A DNA stretch of 64,000 nucleotides. Origin: CAWDMN01 sp963803155 (GTDB lineage: Bacteria; Acidobacteriota; Terriglobia; Versatilivoradales; Versatilivoraceae). The translations under genes were made by a program, and so were the position numbers. The notes beneath the pieces are model-generated. The model was not told where the DNA came from, did not search any database, and worked only from the letters and a program-made list of their open reading frames with translations. How positions within the stretch are numbered: the first letter of the stretch is position 1; every line of letters starts with the position of its first letter. Positions 1 through 9,097 of this stretch are shown here, one piece after another. The stretch is taken from positions 248,001 to 312,000 of the forward strand of contig CAWDMN010000036.1 of the NCBI GenBank assembly GCA_963803155.1, written 5' to 3'.

Positions 1-2496
1 TTTTTGGGAACTTTTCGAATTGCCTTAAACCGCCAAAAGGAGAAAAAAGGGGGCGGTCTGCGAATCCTGACTGGAACCGTGACTTCGCCAACACTCGCTG
101 CTCAGATTCGTCAAGTTCTGGCCGAGTATCCCGCTGCCAAATGGCATCAATATGAGCCGGCGCTGAGCGACGGCGCGCGCATCGGCTCCAAATTGAGTTT
201 CGGCCAAATCGTCAACACAATCTGTCACATGGAAAAAGCCGATCTGGTTCTTTCGCTCGACAATGATTTTTTATCCGGCGCCGCCTCTTCTCTCCAATCC
301 ATTCGGGAGTTCTCGGCAAAGCGCCGCCCAGCGGGCAAGCAGGCTGTGATGAACCGGCTCTACGTTTTGGAAAGCACTCCCTCTATCACTGGCATGACCG
401 CTGATCATCGCCTGGGGGTGCGTCCTTCAGAACTGGAAGCATATGCGCGGACCATTGCCGCCGGCCTGGGCATTCAATGTGGCGGTGCCGCACTGGATTC
501 TTTGAAACCCGGGCATAAGAAGTGGATAAATGCTTTGGTGCGCGATTTGCGGGAAAACAAAGGGCGATGCTTAGTCATGCCAGGAGATCAGCAATCACCG
601 CTGGTTCACGCCCTGGCTCACGCAATGAATCACGCCCTCGGCAATCTGGGAAAGACCGTGAGTTTCACTGACTCCATTGAAGCCCAACCTATCGACCAGC
701 TTTCCTCCATTCGCGAACTCACTGACGACATGGAGGCCGCGCGTGTCGACCTATTGGTAATCCTGGGGTGCAATCCGGTTTATAACTTTCCCGCCGATTT
801 AAGATTTCGGGAACGCCTGGGCAAGGTTGGGACGCGCGTCCATCAGGGAACCCACGGGGACGAAACCGCGGAGCTTTGCCACTGGCACATTCCGGAGGCA
901 CATTACTTGGAATGCTGGGGAGATGTAAGGGGACACGATGGGACTGCGTCCATCATCCAGCCGCTGATCACGCCTCTATACAGTGGGAAGAGCCTCATTG
1001 AACTGATGGCAGCTTTTTCATCTCAACCAGACCGGCAGGGATATGAGATTGTGAGAGAATACTGGAAAGGTCAATTCAAAGACGCCGACTTTGAAGGATA
1101 TTGGCGAAAGTCCCTTCACGACGGAGTCGTTGCAGGTTCTGCGCTCCCCTCCCGTGAGGTGAAGTTTCAGCTGGATTGGAACGCCTTGAACTCTTCATCC
1201 ACTTCAGCCGCTGGCGGCAGTCTGGAATTGCAGTTCCGGCCCGATCCCTCCATCTATGACGGATCGTTTGCCAACAACGGCTGGCTCCAGGAACTGCCCA
1301 AGCCCATTACCAAGCTGACTTGGGACAATGCCGTCTTGATCGGCCCTTCCACTGCTCAAAAGCTGGGGCTGTCTTACCGGATCGCGGGACGTGGCGGGGA
1401 ACATGGGCAGATCATCGTCGACATGGTGGAATTGAGTTTCCATGGACGGACGTTGAAAGCCCCGATATGGATTCTCCCCGGCCAGCCCGAAGATTGCTTG
1501 ACCATTCATCTGGGGTACGGCCGGATGCGCACCGGCCGGGTGGGCAATGGCGCGGGATTCAACGCTTATGGAATCCGTCCTTCCACGGCGCTTTGGCACG
1601 GGGCAGGACTGGAAGTCCGCAAACTGAATGAAACCTACCCGCTGGCCTGCACCCAGTTTCATCACAACATGGAAGGACGTGACCTGATCCGGTCCATCAA
1701 TCTGGGAGAACTGCAAAAACCGGGAGGAGTCCAGGAAACCCCCGAAAAGGGCGCTTTTTCCATTTATCCCGAAGTGGAATACAAAGGAAATGCTTGGGGA
1801 ATGGCGATTGATCTCAGCTCCTGCACGGGCTGTAATGCCTGCATAATTGCCTGCCAATCCGAAAACAACATCCCCGTGGTGGGTAAAGTCGAAGTAACTC
1901 ATGGCCGGGAAATGCACTGGATCCGCGTGGACCGTTACTTCAAGGGGGACACGGATAATCCAGAAGCTTATTTCCAGCCTCTGCCCTGTATGCAATGTGA
2001 AAAAGCCCCCTGCGAAGTGGTTTGCCCCGTGCAAGCCACTACTCATAGCGCGGAAGGCTTGAATGACATGGTTTACAACAGATGCGTGGGGACGCGCTAT
2101 TGCTCCAACAACTGTCCCTATAAAGTGCGGCGGTTTAATTTTCTTTCTTACCAGGATTGGGATACTCCGACATTGAAGATGATGCGGAATCCGGATGTGA
2201 CCGTTCGCAGCCGGGGAGTCATGGAAAAATGCACCTACTGCGTACAGCGAATTAATAATGCCCGGATGGATGCGGAGAAAGAAGACCGCGCCATCAGGGA
2301 CGGAGATATTGTGACTGCTTGTGAATCAGCTTGCCCGAGCAAAGCTATTGTGTTTGGGAATATTAACGATCCCAACAGCCGGATTTCAAAATGGAAGGGC
2401 GATCCCAGAAATTATGCCTTGTTGGGAGAATTGAATACGGCGCCCCGAACCACATATTTGTCGGCAGTTCGAAATCCGAATCCTGAGTTGGGTTGA
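1..2496 (+). CDS. actB: Alternative complex III subunit ActB, molybdopterin-like plus 4Fe-4S protein (5' truncated by window)
   Basis: Quinol:cytochrome c oxidoreductase iron-sulfur subunit. The frame is open to the first base of the window, so the true start lies upstream; about 830 residues are visible and the family usually exceeds 950. The first ~560 residues resemble the molybdopterin-oxidoreductase fold, which in ActB carries no Mo cofactor by family knowledge. The C-terminal part is a multi-cluster ferredoxin: CTGCNACIIAC near visible residue 608, CMQCEKAPCEVVCP near 663, RYCSNNCPYKVRRFNF near 700, then a further CTYC and a CESACPS group. These cysteine sets, and the RYCSNNCPYKVRRF signature in particular, are diagnostic for ActB. 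The next genes encode ActC-F, which confirms the assignment. ActA, the multiheme cytochrome, is expected just outside the window. Confidence 0.93.
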   Translation, partial: FLGTFRIALNRQKEKKGGGLRILTGTVTSPTLAAQIRQVLAEYPAAKWHQYEPALSDGARIGSKLSFGQIVNTICHMEKADLVLSLDNDFLSGAASSLQSIREFSAKRRPAGKQAVMNRLYVLESTPSITGMTADHRLGVRPSELEAYARTIAAGLGIQCGGAALDSLKPGHKKWINALVRDLRENKGRCLVMPGDQQSPLVHALAHAMNHALGNLGKTVSFTDSIEAQPIDQLSSIRELTDDMEAARVDLLVILGCNPVYNFPADLRFRERLGKVGTRVHQGTHGDETAELCHWHIPEAHYLECWGDVRGHDGTASIIQPLITPLYSGKSLIELMAAFSSQPDRQGYEIVREYWKGQFKDADFEGYWRKSLHDGVVAGSALPSREVKFQLDWNALNSSSTSAAGGSLELQFRPDPSIYDGSFANNGWLQELPKPITKLTWDNAVLIGPSTAQKLGLSYRIAGRGGEHGQIIVDMVELSFHGRTLKAPIWILPGQPEDCLTIHLGYGRMRTGRVGNGAGFNAYGIRPSTALWHGAGLEVRKLNETYPLACTQFHHNMEGRDLIRSINLGELQKPGGVQETPEKGAFSIYPEVEYKGNAWGMAIDLSSCTGCNACIIACQSENNIPVVGKVEVTHGREMHWIRVDRYFKGDTDNPEAYFQPLPCMQCEKAPCEVVCPVQATTHSAEGLNDMVYNRCVGTRYCSNNCPYKVRRFNFLSYQDWDTPTLKMMRNPDVTVRSRGVMEKCTYCVQRINNARMDAEKEDRAIRDGDIVTACESACPSKAIVFGNINDPNSRISKWKGDPRNYALLGELNTAPRTTYLSAVRNPNPELG

Positions 2497-2545
2497 CCGT
2501 AGAAGGAACAAGAAGCCGTCAGCGCTTTTTTTAGTTAGATTTAAT

Positions 2546-2728
2546 GTAACTGCTCAGGTAGTAGCCAGAAGTCAGAATTCAGGAGTCAGAATGAACGCGC
2601 CAGCAACGAGATTTGATGACTTTGTGGCGTGGCAAAAGGCTTACAAGTTTTTGCTGCAATCTTTTAAAGGCCTATTCGCAGGCCATTCTGGATTCTGACT
2701 CCTGAATTCTGTCTAGCTGAGTAGTTAC
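2546..2728. mobile_element. MITE-like element, copy 1, with S23-type four-helix-bundle remnant
   Basis: A 183-bp element bounded by inverted repeats: GTAACTGCTCAG at the left and CTGAGTAGTTAC at the right. The inverted repeat continues inward as seven-base repeats (AGTCAGA/ATTCAGG units, 2570-2592 against 2691-2711). It is flanked by a perfect 8-bp direct repeat, GATTTAAT, at 2538-2545 and 2729-2736, which looks like a target-site duplication. Inside, from 2591, a short frame reads MNAPATRFDDFVAWQKAYKF, matching the N-terminus of four-helix-bundle (S23/avd-like) proteins, and it collapses at 2700. A related copy lies at 22930-23100. It sits between actB and actC. No transposase is encoded, so it is probably a non-autonomous internal deletion derivative. 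Confidence 0.7.
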
Positions 2729-2759
2729 GATTTAATTATGAATTTAAAGACCGTCATTT

Positions 2760-4148
2760 ATGGATAATTTTTCGCACAATCAAGCCGCATCGATCACCCA
2801 CGCTGGGCCTCCGGTACTCGCCCCGGGGCATTCTTTCGCTTCCATCACCGATAAGATTGCTTCCATCGTTCAAACCAAACAGACTCCGCGCGGTTGGTTT
2901 GCGGGCGTAACCATTGGCGCCATGCTGGCGGGCGTCTTGTTAGGGAGCACCGCTTATCTTTTCTTTAAAGGCACGGGGATCTGGGGGATCAACATCCCAA
3001 TTGCCTGGGGCTTCGCCATCATTAATTTCGTCTGGTGGATCGGGATCGGACACGCCGGCACGCTGATCTCTGCCATCCTGCTCTTGCTTAATCAAAGCTG
3101 GCGGACTTCCATCAACCGTTTTGCTGAAGCCATGACTTTGTTTGCGGTCATGTGTGCGGGTATTTTCCCGCTCATTCACATGGGGCGCCCCTGGTTCTTT
3201 TATTGGATGGGCCCGCTGCCTAACACTCTCGGTTTGCAGCCTCAATTCCGCAGTCCACTGGTTTGGGATGTATTCGCGGTTTCCACCTATGCAACGGTTT
3301 CCCTTCTTTTTTGGTACGTGGGACTTATCCCTGATCTTGCCACGTTGCGCGATCGGGCCCAGGGAAAAACCGGCCAGATTATATATGGCGCTCTTTCCAT
3401 GGGTTGGCGCGGTTCCGCCCGGCATTGGTCCAGATATGAAACGGCATACTTGCTGCTGGCCGGCTTGGCGACTCCGTTGGTGCTTTCAGTGCACACCGTG
3501 GTGAGTTTTGATTTTGCCACTTCGATTATTCCCGGCTGGCACACCACGATTTTCCCTCCCTATTTCGTGGCGGGCGCAATTTATTCCGGGTTCGCCATGG
3601 TGTTGGTGATTGCCATTCCGCTGCGGAAATTTTATCGGTTGGAAGACTTCATCACCCAACGGCATATTGAGAATATGGCAAAGATTATGCTGTCGACAGG
3701 GTTAATTGTCGGCTATGGCTATCTCATGGAAGTTTTCTTTGCTTGGTACAGCGGCAATCCTTTTGAACAATTCATGATGCACAACCGGGTTTTTGGACCT
3801 TACTGGTATGCCTATTGGGCCCTGATCCTTTTCAATATTTTGATCCCACAGGCACTCTGGTCTCCCCGAGTGCGAAAAAGTGTGTCGCTGGTTTTTCTGA
3901 TTGCCATTGCGGTGTTGATCGGGATGTGGCTGGAGCGCTTTGTCATTGTCATCACCAGCCTTCATCGCGATTTCCTCCCCTCCTCGTGGGGAATGTATTC
4001 GCCCACGATTTGGGACTATGCAACCTTTGCGGGAACTCTGGGACTATTTACCATGATGATGTTTCTCTTCATTCGGTTTCTACCCATGATCTCCATTGCG
4101 GAAATGCGGACCTTGCTGGCGGAAACGAAAAAACATGACGCGGCCTGA
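2760..4148 (+). CDS. actC: Alternative complex III subunit ActC (NrfD-like quinol-binding membrane subunit)
   Basis: 462-residue polytopic membrane protein of the NrfD/PsrC family and one of the two large membrane subunits of alternative complex III, where menaquinol is oxidised by family knowledge. About ten hydrophobic segments are visible, starting near residue 50 (GVTIGAMLAGVLLGSTAYLF). The HAGTLISAILLLLNQSWR and GRPWFFYW stretches are typical of ActC. The first ~45 residues are hydrophilic and cytoplasmic in style. It follows actB after a spacer that holds a small mobile element, and it precedes actD. Length is normal for the family. Confidence 0.93.
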   Translation: MDNFSHNQAASITHAGPPVLAPGHSFASITDKIASIVQTKQTPRGWFAGVTIGAMLAGVLLGSTAYLFFKGTGIWGINIPIAWGFAIINFVWWIGIGHAGTLISAILLLLNQSWRTSINRFAEAMTLFAVMCAGIFPLIHMGRPWFFYWMGPLPNTLGLQPQFRSPLVWDVFAVSTYATVSLLFWYVGLIPDLATLRDRAQGKTGQIIYGALSMGWRGSARHWSRYETAYLLLAGLATPLVLSVHTVVSFDFATSIIPGWHTTIFPPYFVAGAIYSGFAMVLVIAIPLRKFYRLEDFITQRHIENMAKIMLSTGLIVGYGYLMEVFFAWYSGNPFEQFMMHNRVFGPYWYAYWALILFNILIPQALWSPRVRKSVSLVFLIAIAVLIGMWLERFVIVITSLHRDFLPSSWGMYSPTIWDYATFAGTLGLFTMMMFLFIRFLPMISIAEMRTLLAETKKHDAA

Positions 4149-4218
4149 AGAAAGGCTACGGATGGGAGAGCCGGGAGTCCGCCGCGATCCCAGGTTTTGT
4201 AGCCATGGAGCTTTGGCA

Positions 4219-4755
4219 ATGAAACAAACCCGATTATATGGAATGCTGGCTGAGTTTGAGAACGCGGACCAACTGGTTCAAGCCACGCAGAAGACTTACG
4301 ATTCGGGTTACCGCAAAATCGACGCTACATCTCCTTATCCCGTGGAGGGACTGGCCGAAGCTCTCGGCTTTCGAAAGAACCGGGTCCCTTTGATTGTGCT
4401 TCTGGGCGGCCTTCTCGGAGGATTGACGGGCTATGCCATGCAGTATTTCATTGCCGCAATATACTATCCTATCAACATTGGGGGCCGCCCAATGCAGAGC
4501 AGTGTTGCATTTATCGTGATTACCTTTGAGCTGACGGTCCTCGGAGCCGCATTAGCCGCGGTCTTAGGGATGTTGGCTTTGAATGGGCTTCCGATGCCCT
4601 ATCACCCTCTGTTCAACACGGGCAGTTTTCAGCTGGCAAGCCGGGACCGGTTCTTTCTGGTGATTGAATCATGCGACCCCAAGTTTGATGACGAGGCAAC
4701 CCGGAAATTTCTGGAGAGCCTCAATCCCCATGAGGTATGTGATGTGCCCCGGTAA
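4219..4755 (+). CDS. actD: Alternative complex III subunit ActD (DUF3341)
   Basis: 178-residue membrane protein of the DUF3341 family. The ATG at 4219 is chosen because GGAG lies 8 bases upstream and the protein then begins MKQTRLYGMLAEFENADQLV, the usual ActD N-terminus; the frame is open further upstream into actC but that part is not family-like. An N-terminal ferredoxin-like soluble domain (residues 1-55) contains YRKIDATSPYPVEGLAEALG, then two transmembrane helices follow (about 57-80 and 92-120). The C-terminal soluble tail includes LASRDRFFLVIESCDPKFD. In the complex ActD is a small subunit that packs against ActC/ActF. Confidence 0.9.
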   Translation: MKQTRLYGMLAEFENADQLVQATQKTYDSGYRKIDATSPYPVEGLAEALGFRKNRVPLIVLLGGLLGGLTGYAMQYFIAAIYYPINIGGRPMQSSVAFIVITFELTVLGAALAAVLGMLALNGLPMPYHPLFNTGSFQLASRDRFFLVIESCDPKFDDEATRKFLESLNPHEVCDVPR

Positions 4756-4783
4756 GAATATTCTGAATTTTGGATTATGATTT

Positions 4784-5437
4784 ATGAATTTCCTTGTTCC
4801 TGGAAAGTTGACGGTGAACCCTGCTAGGATTCCTTTGATGGGCGCCTGCCTTTTGCTGTTTGCGATTGGATCTGGTTGCAGTCAAAAGATGGCTAACCAG
4901 CCAAAATATCGCCCCTTGCGCATGAGCGATTTTTATGGGGACGGTTTTTCAGGCCGGCCTTTGGTGGAAGGGACTGTCCCCAGAGGGTACTTGAAGAGTG
5001 ATTCCCAATTTTATACCGGGAAGAACCCCGCCCCTGTCGCTCAATCCGGCAAGGCTCCCGCCGTAGCGGATGTCGATCGCTTTCCATTTCCCATTACCGC
5101 GGAAATCCTGAATCGCGGCCAGGAACGGTTCAACATATTTTGTTCCCCTTGTCATGACCGGTTGGGCACGGGAGAAGGGATGGTAGCCAAGCGAGGATTC
5201 CGGCGTCCTCCTTCTTACCATACAGAGCAGCTTCGCAAAGCCGCCGTCGGCCATTTTTACGATGTGATGACAAATGGGTTCGGGGCAATGCCGGATTATT
5301 CAGCCCAAGTGAGCCCTCGCGACAGGTGGGCCATTGCCGCCCATATCCGGGCTTTGCAGTTAAGCCAAAATGCCACACTGGCCGATGTGCCCGCTGAAAA
5401 GCATAGCCTGCTGGCCTCTGGAGGATCGACCCGATGA
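4784..5437 (+). CDS. actE: Alternative complex III subunit ActE (monoheme cytochrome c lipoprotein)
   Basis: 217 residues. The N-terminus is a lipoprotein signal peptide ending in a lipobox-like AIGSGC, with the lipidated cysteine at about residue 32. One heme c motif, CSPCH, lies at residues 120-124, followed by the usual DRLGTGEGMV stretch. As part of alternative complex III it carries electrons from the multiheme subunit toward cytochrome c or directly to the oxidase. The stop overlaps the actF start by four bases (ATGA at 5434-5437), which suggests translational coupling. Only one CxxCH is present, as expected for ActE. Confidence 0.9.
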   Translation: MNFLVPGKLTVNPARIPLMGACLLLFAIGSGCSQKMANQPKYRPLRMSDFYGDGFSGRPLVEGTVPRGYLKSDSQFYTGKNPAPVAQSGKAPAVADVDRFPFPITAEILNRGQERFNIFCSPCHDRLGTGEGMVAKRGFRRPPSYHTEQLRKAAVGHFYDVMTNGFGAMPDYSAQVSPRDRWAIAAHIRALQLSQNATLADVPAEKHSLLASGGSTR

Positions 5438-6615
5438 ACGCCATCCCCTATCAGCCTCCGTCGAGTCTGTTGCGAATCCAGCGCCAGGCCTTGGTGGTCG
5501 GCGCCCTTGGGGTGCTCGCCTGCACAGTCGGTGGAGCGGCAAATCCCGCCCAGTTTTTCAGGTCGTACTTGATGGCATTTCTTTACTGGAGTGGAATTAC
5601 GCTGGGCTGCCTCGGACTGCTTATGATTCAATATATGACGGGAGGAGCCTGGGGAGTGATTGTTCGCCGCATATTGGAAGCCTCAACGAGGACCTTGCCC
5701 CTAGTCGCCGTGGCTTTTCTCCCCCTTCTCTTTGGCCTGCGGCATCTGTATGAATGGACGCACTCTGAAGCAGTGGCAAAGAGTGAAATCCTGCAGCACA
5801 AGCAAGCTTATCTGAATGTGCCTTTCTTTGTGATCCGGCTGGCGCTTTATTTCTTGATCTGGATTGGACTGGCGATTCTCTTGAATCATTGGTCCCACGC
5901 CCAGGACAGCCGGCCGGATAATCGCTGGCCCCGCGCGCTGATCCGGTTGAGCGGGCCGGGATTGGTGTTGTACGCCTTCACCATTACCTTCGCTTCAGTC
6001 GATTGGGTGATGTCGCTTCACCCCGAATGGTACTCCACCATTTTTGGCGCCCTAATATTTGGGGGACAGGCTCTCACTTCGGTGGCTTTTATTCTGGTGA
6101 TCATGATTTGGCTTTCCAATCAAGACCCCATGCAGGGAATTCTAACTCCCCGCCATTATTGGGACTTGGGTAAAATTCTTTTTATGTTTGTTTTTCTTTG
6201 GGCTTATTTCGAGTTTTCCCAATTGTTGATTACCTGGATGGGAAATTTGCCTGAAGAGACCCCCTGGTATCTTTCCCGCTGGCAGGGAGGCTGGCACTGG
6301 GTGGCCTTGATCTTGATCCTGTTCCATTTTGCGCTCCCTTTCGGATTGTTGCTCTCCCGCGAATTGAAAAAGAATTCTCACAAATTAATGGCAGTGGCGT
6401 TGGTTATTCTTTTTTTGCGTTTGGTGGATTTATTTTGGATTACCGCACCCGCATTTTCCACCGGGGGGTTGAAAATTCATTGGCTGGATTTCGCCGCCCC
6501 GCTTGGATTGGGCGGGATCTGGCTGGCGGCCTTTATGCGGCAATTAAAACGCTATCCCCTGCTGCCGGTCAACGACCCTCATCTTGCGGAAGCTTTGCGG
6601 CACGGCAAGAGCTAA
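5434..6615 (+). CDS. actF: Alternative complex III subunit ActF (second NrfD-like membrane subunit)
   Basis: 393-residue polytopic membrane protein and partner of ActC in the membrane core of alternative complex III. About ten hydrophobic segments are visible. Family-like stretches are GGAWGVIVRRILEASTRTLP near residue 70, FASVDWVMSLHPEWYSTIFG near 190 and FSQLLITWMGNLPEETPWY near 260. It is translationally coupled to actE by an ATGA overlap. It is the last recognisable act gene before the oxidase genes, so the complex and its oxidase are probably co-expressed. Confidence 0.92.
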   Translation: MNAIPYQPPSSLLRIQRQALVVGALGVLACTVGGAANPAQFFRSYLMAFLYWSGITLGCLGLLMIQYMTGGAWGVIVRRILEASTRTLPLVAVAFLPLLFGLRHLYEWTHSEAVAKSEILQHKQAYLNVPFFVIRLALYFLIWIGLAILLNHWSHAQDSRPDNRWPRALIRLSGPGLVLYAFTITFASVDWVMSLHPEWYSTIFGALIFGGQALTSVAFILVIMIWLSNQDPMQGILTPRHYWDLGKILFMFVFLWAYFEFSQLLITWMGNLPEETPWYLSRWQGGWHWVALILILFHFALPFGLLLSRELKKNSHKLMAVALVILFLRLVDLFWITAPAFSTGGLKIHWLDFAAPLGLGGIWLAAFMRQLKRYPLLPVNDPHLAEALRHGKS

Positions 6616-6630
6616 AAAAATAGGTCTTAT

Positions 6631-7173
6631 ATGACTCATAAGGCTTATTCTCCAAAGAGCATTATGACTTCAAACCAAAATCCTCAAGAATTGCGAAACC
6701 CTGAATTGGCGGTGGACAAAAGTGAAGTAAATCTGAAAGCCATTATGCTATTCGGTGGATTGCTCGTGATTGCCTGTCTGGTTGCCATGTCAATTTTGGC
6801 CGGCTTGTTTAGTTTTTACTATCACCGCGAAGCCGGCTTAGATCAGCGGGCTTCTCCTTTGGTTCCCTCCGGAACCAGAACCCTGCCGCCGGAACCCCGT
6901 TTGCAGCTGGCTCCCGGACATGAAATTCATCCACTGAAAGACTTGGCGGCTTACCGGCAAAGGGAAGATGCCCTCATCGCCAACTATGGATGGGTGAATC
7001 AACCAGCTGGCGTAGTGCGGATTCCCGTGGAGGAGGCCAAAAAGCTTCTGCTCGCGCGCGGTCTGCCGGTGCGCTCGGCCGGTGAATCGTCTGGCGCATT
7101 GGAAACTTACGAGAGCGTCCGGCAGTTGCCCACGGCCTCAAGCGCCGGCAGGGTCAATCAAAAGGAATATTGA
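6631..7173 (+). CDS. Hypothetical single-span membrane protein between actF and sco
   Basis: 180 residues, no recognised family. One clear transmembrane helix at about residues 37-62 (IMLFGGLLVIACLVAMSILA) is followed by a hydrophilic, proline-rich tail containing GWVNQPAGVVRIPVEEAKKL. Proteins of this shape are common between alternative complex III and oxidase genes, and a role in assembly or as an accessory subunit is inferred from position only. The ATG at 6631 has AGG 8 bases upstream; an in-frame ATG at 6664 with AAAGAG upstream is an alternative. It ends three bases before the next start codon. Confidence 0.75.
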   Translation: MTHKAYSPKSIMTSNQNPQELRNPELAVDKSEVNLKAIMLFGGLLVIACLVAMSILAGLFSFYYHREAGLDQRASPLVPSGTRTLPPEPRLQLAPGHEIHPLKDLAAYRQREDALIANYGWVNQPAGVVRIPVEEAKKLLLARGLPVRSAGESSGALETYESVRQLPTASSAGRVNQKEY

Positions 7174-7176
7174 TTT

Positions 7177-8043
7177 ATGGGAGATGCCTTAGGAATGAAA
7201 GCGAAATCCATTAATTGGGGCTTCGTGCTGGGGATGATTTGCGGATTCCTTTCCTCGACAGGACTGAATCCGCATTTTGCCTTGGCACAAAACATCAAGC
7301 CTCCGCTTTTGCAGAATGTGGGAATTGACCAGCGGTTGAATGAGCAGGTTCCTCTCAACATCCCCTTTCGTGACGAAACAGGGCGCACTGTTTATTTGAA
7401 GGAATTTTTCCATGGCAAACCCGTTATTTTGTCTCTGGTCTATTTTGAATGTCCGATGCTCTGCAACCAGTTGCTTAATGGCTTGACAGGAAGCATGAAG
7501 GCCCTCTCATTCACTGTGGGCAAAGAATTCGATGTGGTGACGGTCAGTTTTAATCCACAGGAGGGCCCTTCCTTGGCCTCCGCCAAAAAAGATAATTATG
7601 TGGCCGATTACCGTCGGCCGGAAGCGGCCATGGGGTGGCATTTCCTGACCGGTGAACCTCGCTCCATTGCTGCTTTGACGCGGGCTGTAGGCTATCGCTA
7701 CGCCTGGGATTCCTCCACTGGCCAGTACGCCCACGCTGCCGCCATTATCCTCTTGACTCCCCAAGGACGTGTCTCCCGTTATTTTTATGGAATTGATTTC
7801 TCCCCCAAGGATCTTCGCCTGGGCTTGATTGAGGCTTCCCAAAACAAAATAGGAACGCTCGCCGATCAGGTGCTGCTTTACTGCTATCACTATGATCCTG
7901 CGTCGGGGAAATATGGTGTGGCAGTCATGAACCTGGTGCGCACGGCCGGAATCATTACAGTCCTGGGGATTTTGATTTTGATTTTTTTGGTCTTGCGCCG
8001 CGGCCATTCACAGTCGCCGCTGCACACTGAGGGAGCCCGTTGA
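7177..8043 (+). CDS. SCO1/SenC family copper chaperone
   Basis: 288-residue thioredoxin-fold protein expected to deliver copper to the CuA site of cytochrome oxidase. The copper-binding CxxxC is CPMLC at residues 92-96, in the context VYFECPMLCNQLL. The conserved histidine region is HAAAIILLTPQGRVSRYFYG. An N-terminal hydrophobic segment (about 15-36) is a signal peptide or anchor, and a second hydrophobic helix near the C-terminus (about 250-270) is typical of the Sco variants found beside caa3 oxidases. It lies directly upstream of the subunit II gene, whose CuA centre it probably helps to assemble. A second, shorter Sco gene lies at 14206. Confidence 0.9.
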   Translation: MGDALGMKAKSINWGFVLGMICGFLSSTGLNPHFALAQNIKPPLLQNVGIDQRLNEQVPLNIPFRDETGRTVYLKEFFHGKPVILSLVYFECPMLCNQLLNGLTGSMKALSFTVGKEFDVVTVSFNPQEGPSLASAKKDNYVADYRRPEAAMGWHFLTGEPRSIAALTRAVGYRYAWDSSTGQYAHAAAIILLTPQGRVSRYFYGIDFSPKDLRLGLIEASQNKIGTLADQVLLYCYHYDPASGKYGVAVMNLVRTAGIITVLGILILIFLVLRRGHSQSPLHTEGAR

Positions 8044-8046
8044 TAT

Positions 8047-9039
8047 ATGAACTCACATCTGCCCTTATTTCCTGAGCAGGCCTCTACATTCGCGGGACGG
8101 GTGGACAATCTCTATTTTTTCCTGGTGGCCTTGACGGTTTTCTTTACTCTCATTATTGCTTTTTTGAGCCTCTTTTTCGCCATACGTTATCGACGCCGGA
8201 AAGAAAGCGAAGTGCCTGACGAGATTCATGGTTCTCCCCTTCTGGAGACGATCTGGATTGCCATTCCATTTGTATTGGCCATGATCCTGTTTGTTTGGAG
8301 TTCCAGTGTCTATTTCAGCATTTACCGTGCGCCCAAAAACGCCATGGAAATCTATGTGGTGGCCAAACAATGGATGTGGAAATTTCAGCACCCGGACGGC
8401 CAGCGAGAAATTAATGAATTGCATGTCCCCACCGGAAAAAAGATCAAACTGGTTTTGGCCACCGAAGATGTGATTCACAGCTTTTACGTGCCGGCTTTCC
8501 GGTTCAAAGTGGACGCAGTCCCTGGCCGTTACACGTATGCCTGGTTTGAAGCCACCAAACCGGGACGCTACCACCTCTTTTGCGCTGAATATTGCGGAAC
8601 CAGCCATTCGAAAATGGGTGGATGGGTGGTGGTCATGGAGCAGGAAGATTATCAAGCCTGGCTGAGCGGCGGGACTGCCGGTGAGTCTTTGTCTTCGTTG
8701 GGACAGAAACTCTTTCAGAATCTCGCCTGCATCACTTGCCATCATAGTGACGGGCAGGGGCGCGGACCTGCGTTGGAAGGTTTATTCGGCAAAACGGTCG
8801 AGCTGGAAGAAGGGCAGACCGTGGCCGTTGACGAAGCTTATCTCAGAGAGTCGATCCTGAATCCACGGGCCAAAATTGTATTAGGTTACCAGCCAATCAT
8901 GCCTACTTTTCAAGGGCTGGTGAGCGAGGAACAACTATTGCAGTTGGTGGAGTACATTAAATCAATCGGTCCAAAACCCTCGACCGGCAAGGCTGCCGGG
9001 CAGACGCCACCTGCCGTAAAGCCGGGAGGAAAGAAATAG
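8047..9039 (+). CDS. coxB: Cytochrome c oxidase subunit II with fused cytochrome c domain (caa3 type)
   Basis: 330 residues. Two transmembrane helices (about 22-47 and 66-90) precede the CuA cupredoxin domain, which has the aromatic motif WMWKFQHP near 109. The CuA ligands are visible: H144, C179, C183, H187 and M190 in CAEYCGTSHSKMGG. A fused C-terminal cytochrome c domain has CITCH at residues 228-232 and a likely axial methionine in IMPTFQG near 285. The fusion defines a caa3-type enzyme that takes electrons internally from its own heme c. The gene starts three bases after the sco stop. Confidence 0.95.
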   Translation: MNSHLPLFPEQASTFAGRVDNLYFFLVALTVFFTLIIAFLSLFFAIRYRRRKESEVPDEIHGSPLLETIWIAIPFVLAMILFVWSSSVYFSIYRAPKNAMEIYVVAKQWMWKFQHPDGQREINELHVPTGKKIKLVLATEDVIHSFYVPAFRFKVDAVPGRYTYAWFEATKPGRYHLFCAEYCGTSHSKMGGWVVVMEQEDYQAWLSGGTAGESLSSLGQKLFQNLACITCHHSDGQGRGPALEGLFGKTVELEEGQTVAVDEAYLRESILNPRAKIVLGYQPIMPTFQGLVSEEQLLQLVEYIKSIGPKPSTGKAAGQTPPAVKPGGKK

Positions 9040-9097
9040 GGCTGCTCTCCTCCTACAATTAATATATTGCAAAACCTTTGATGCGCCATAAAAAGCT

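Noticed and set aside
1204..2046. 280-codon antisense frame inside actB
   Set aside because: It mirrors the strongly coding plus strand, has no recognisable motifs, and the plus frame has unmistakable ferredoxin motifs.
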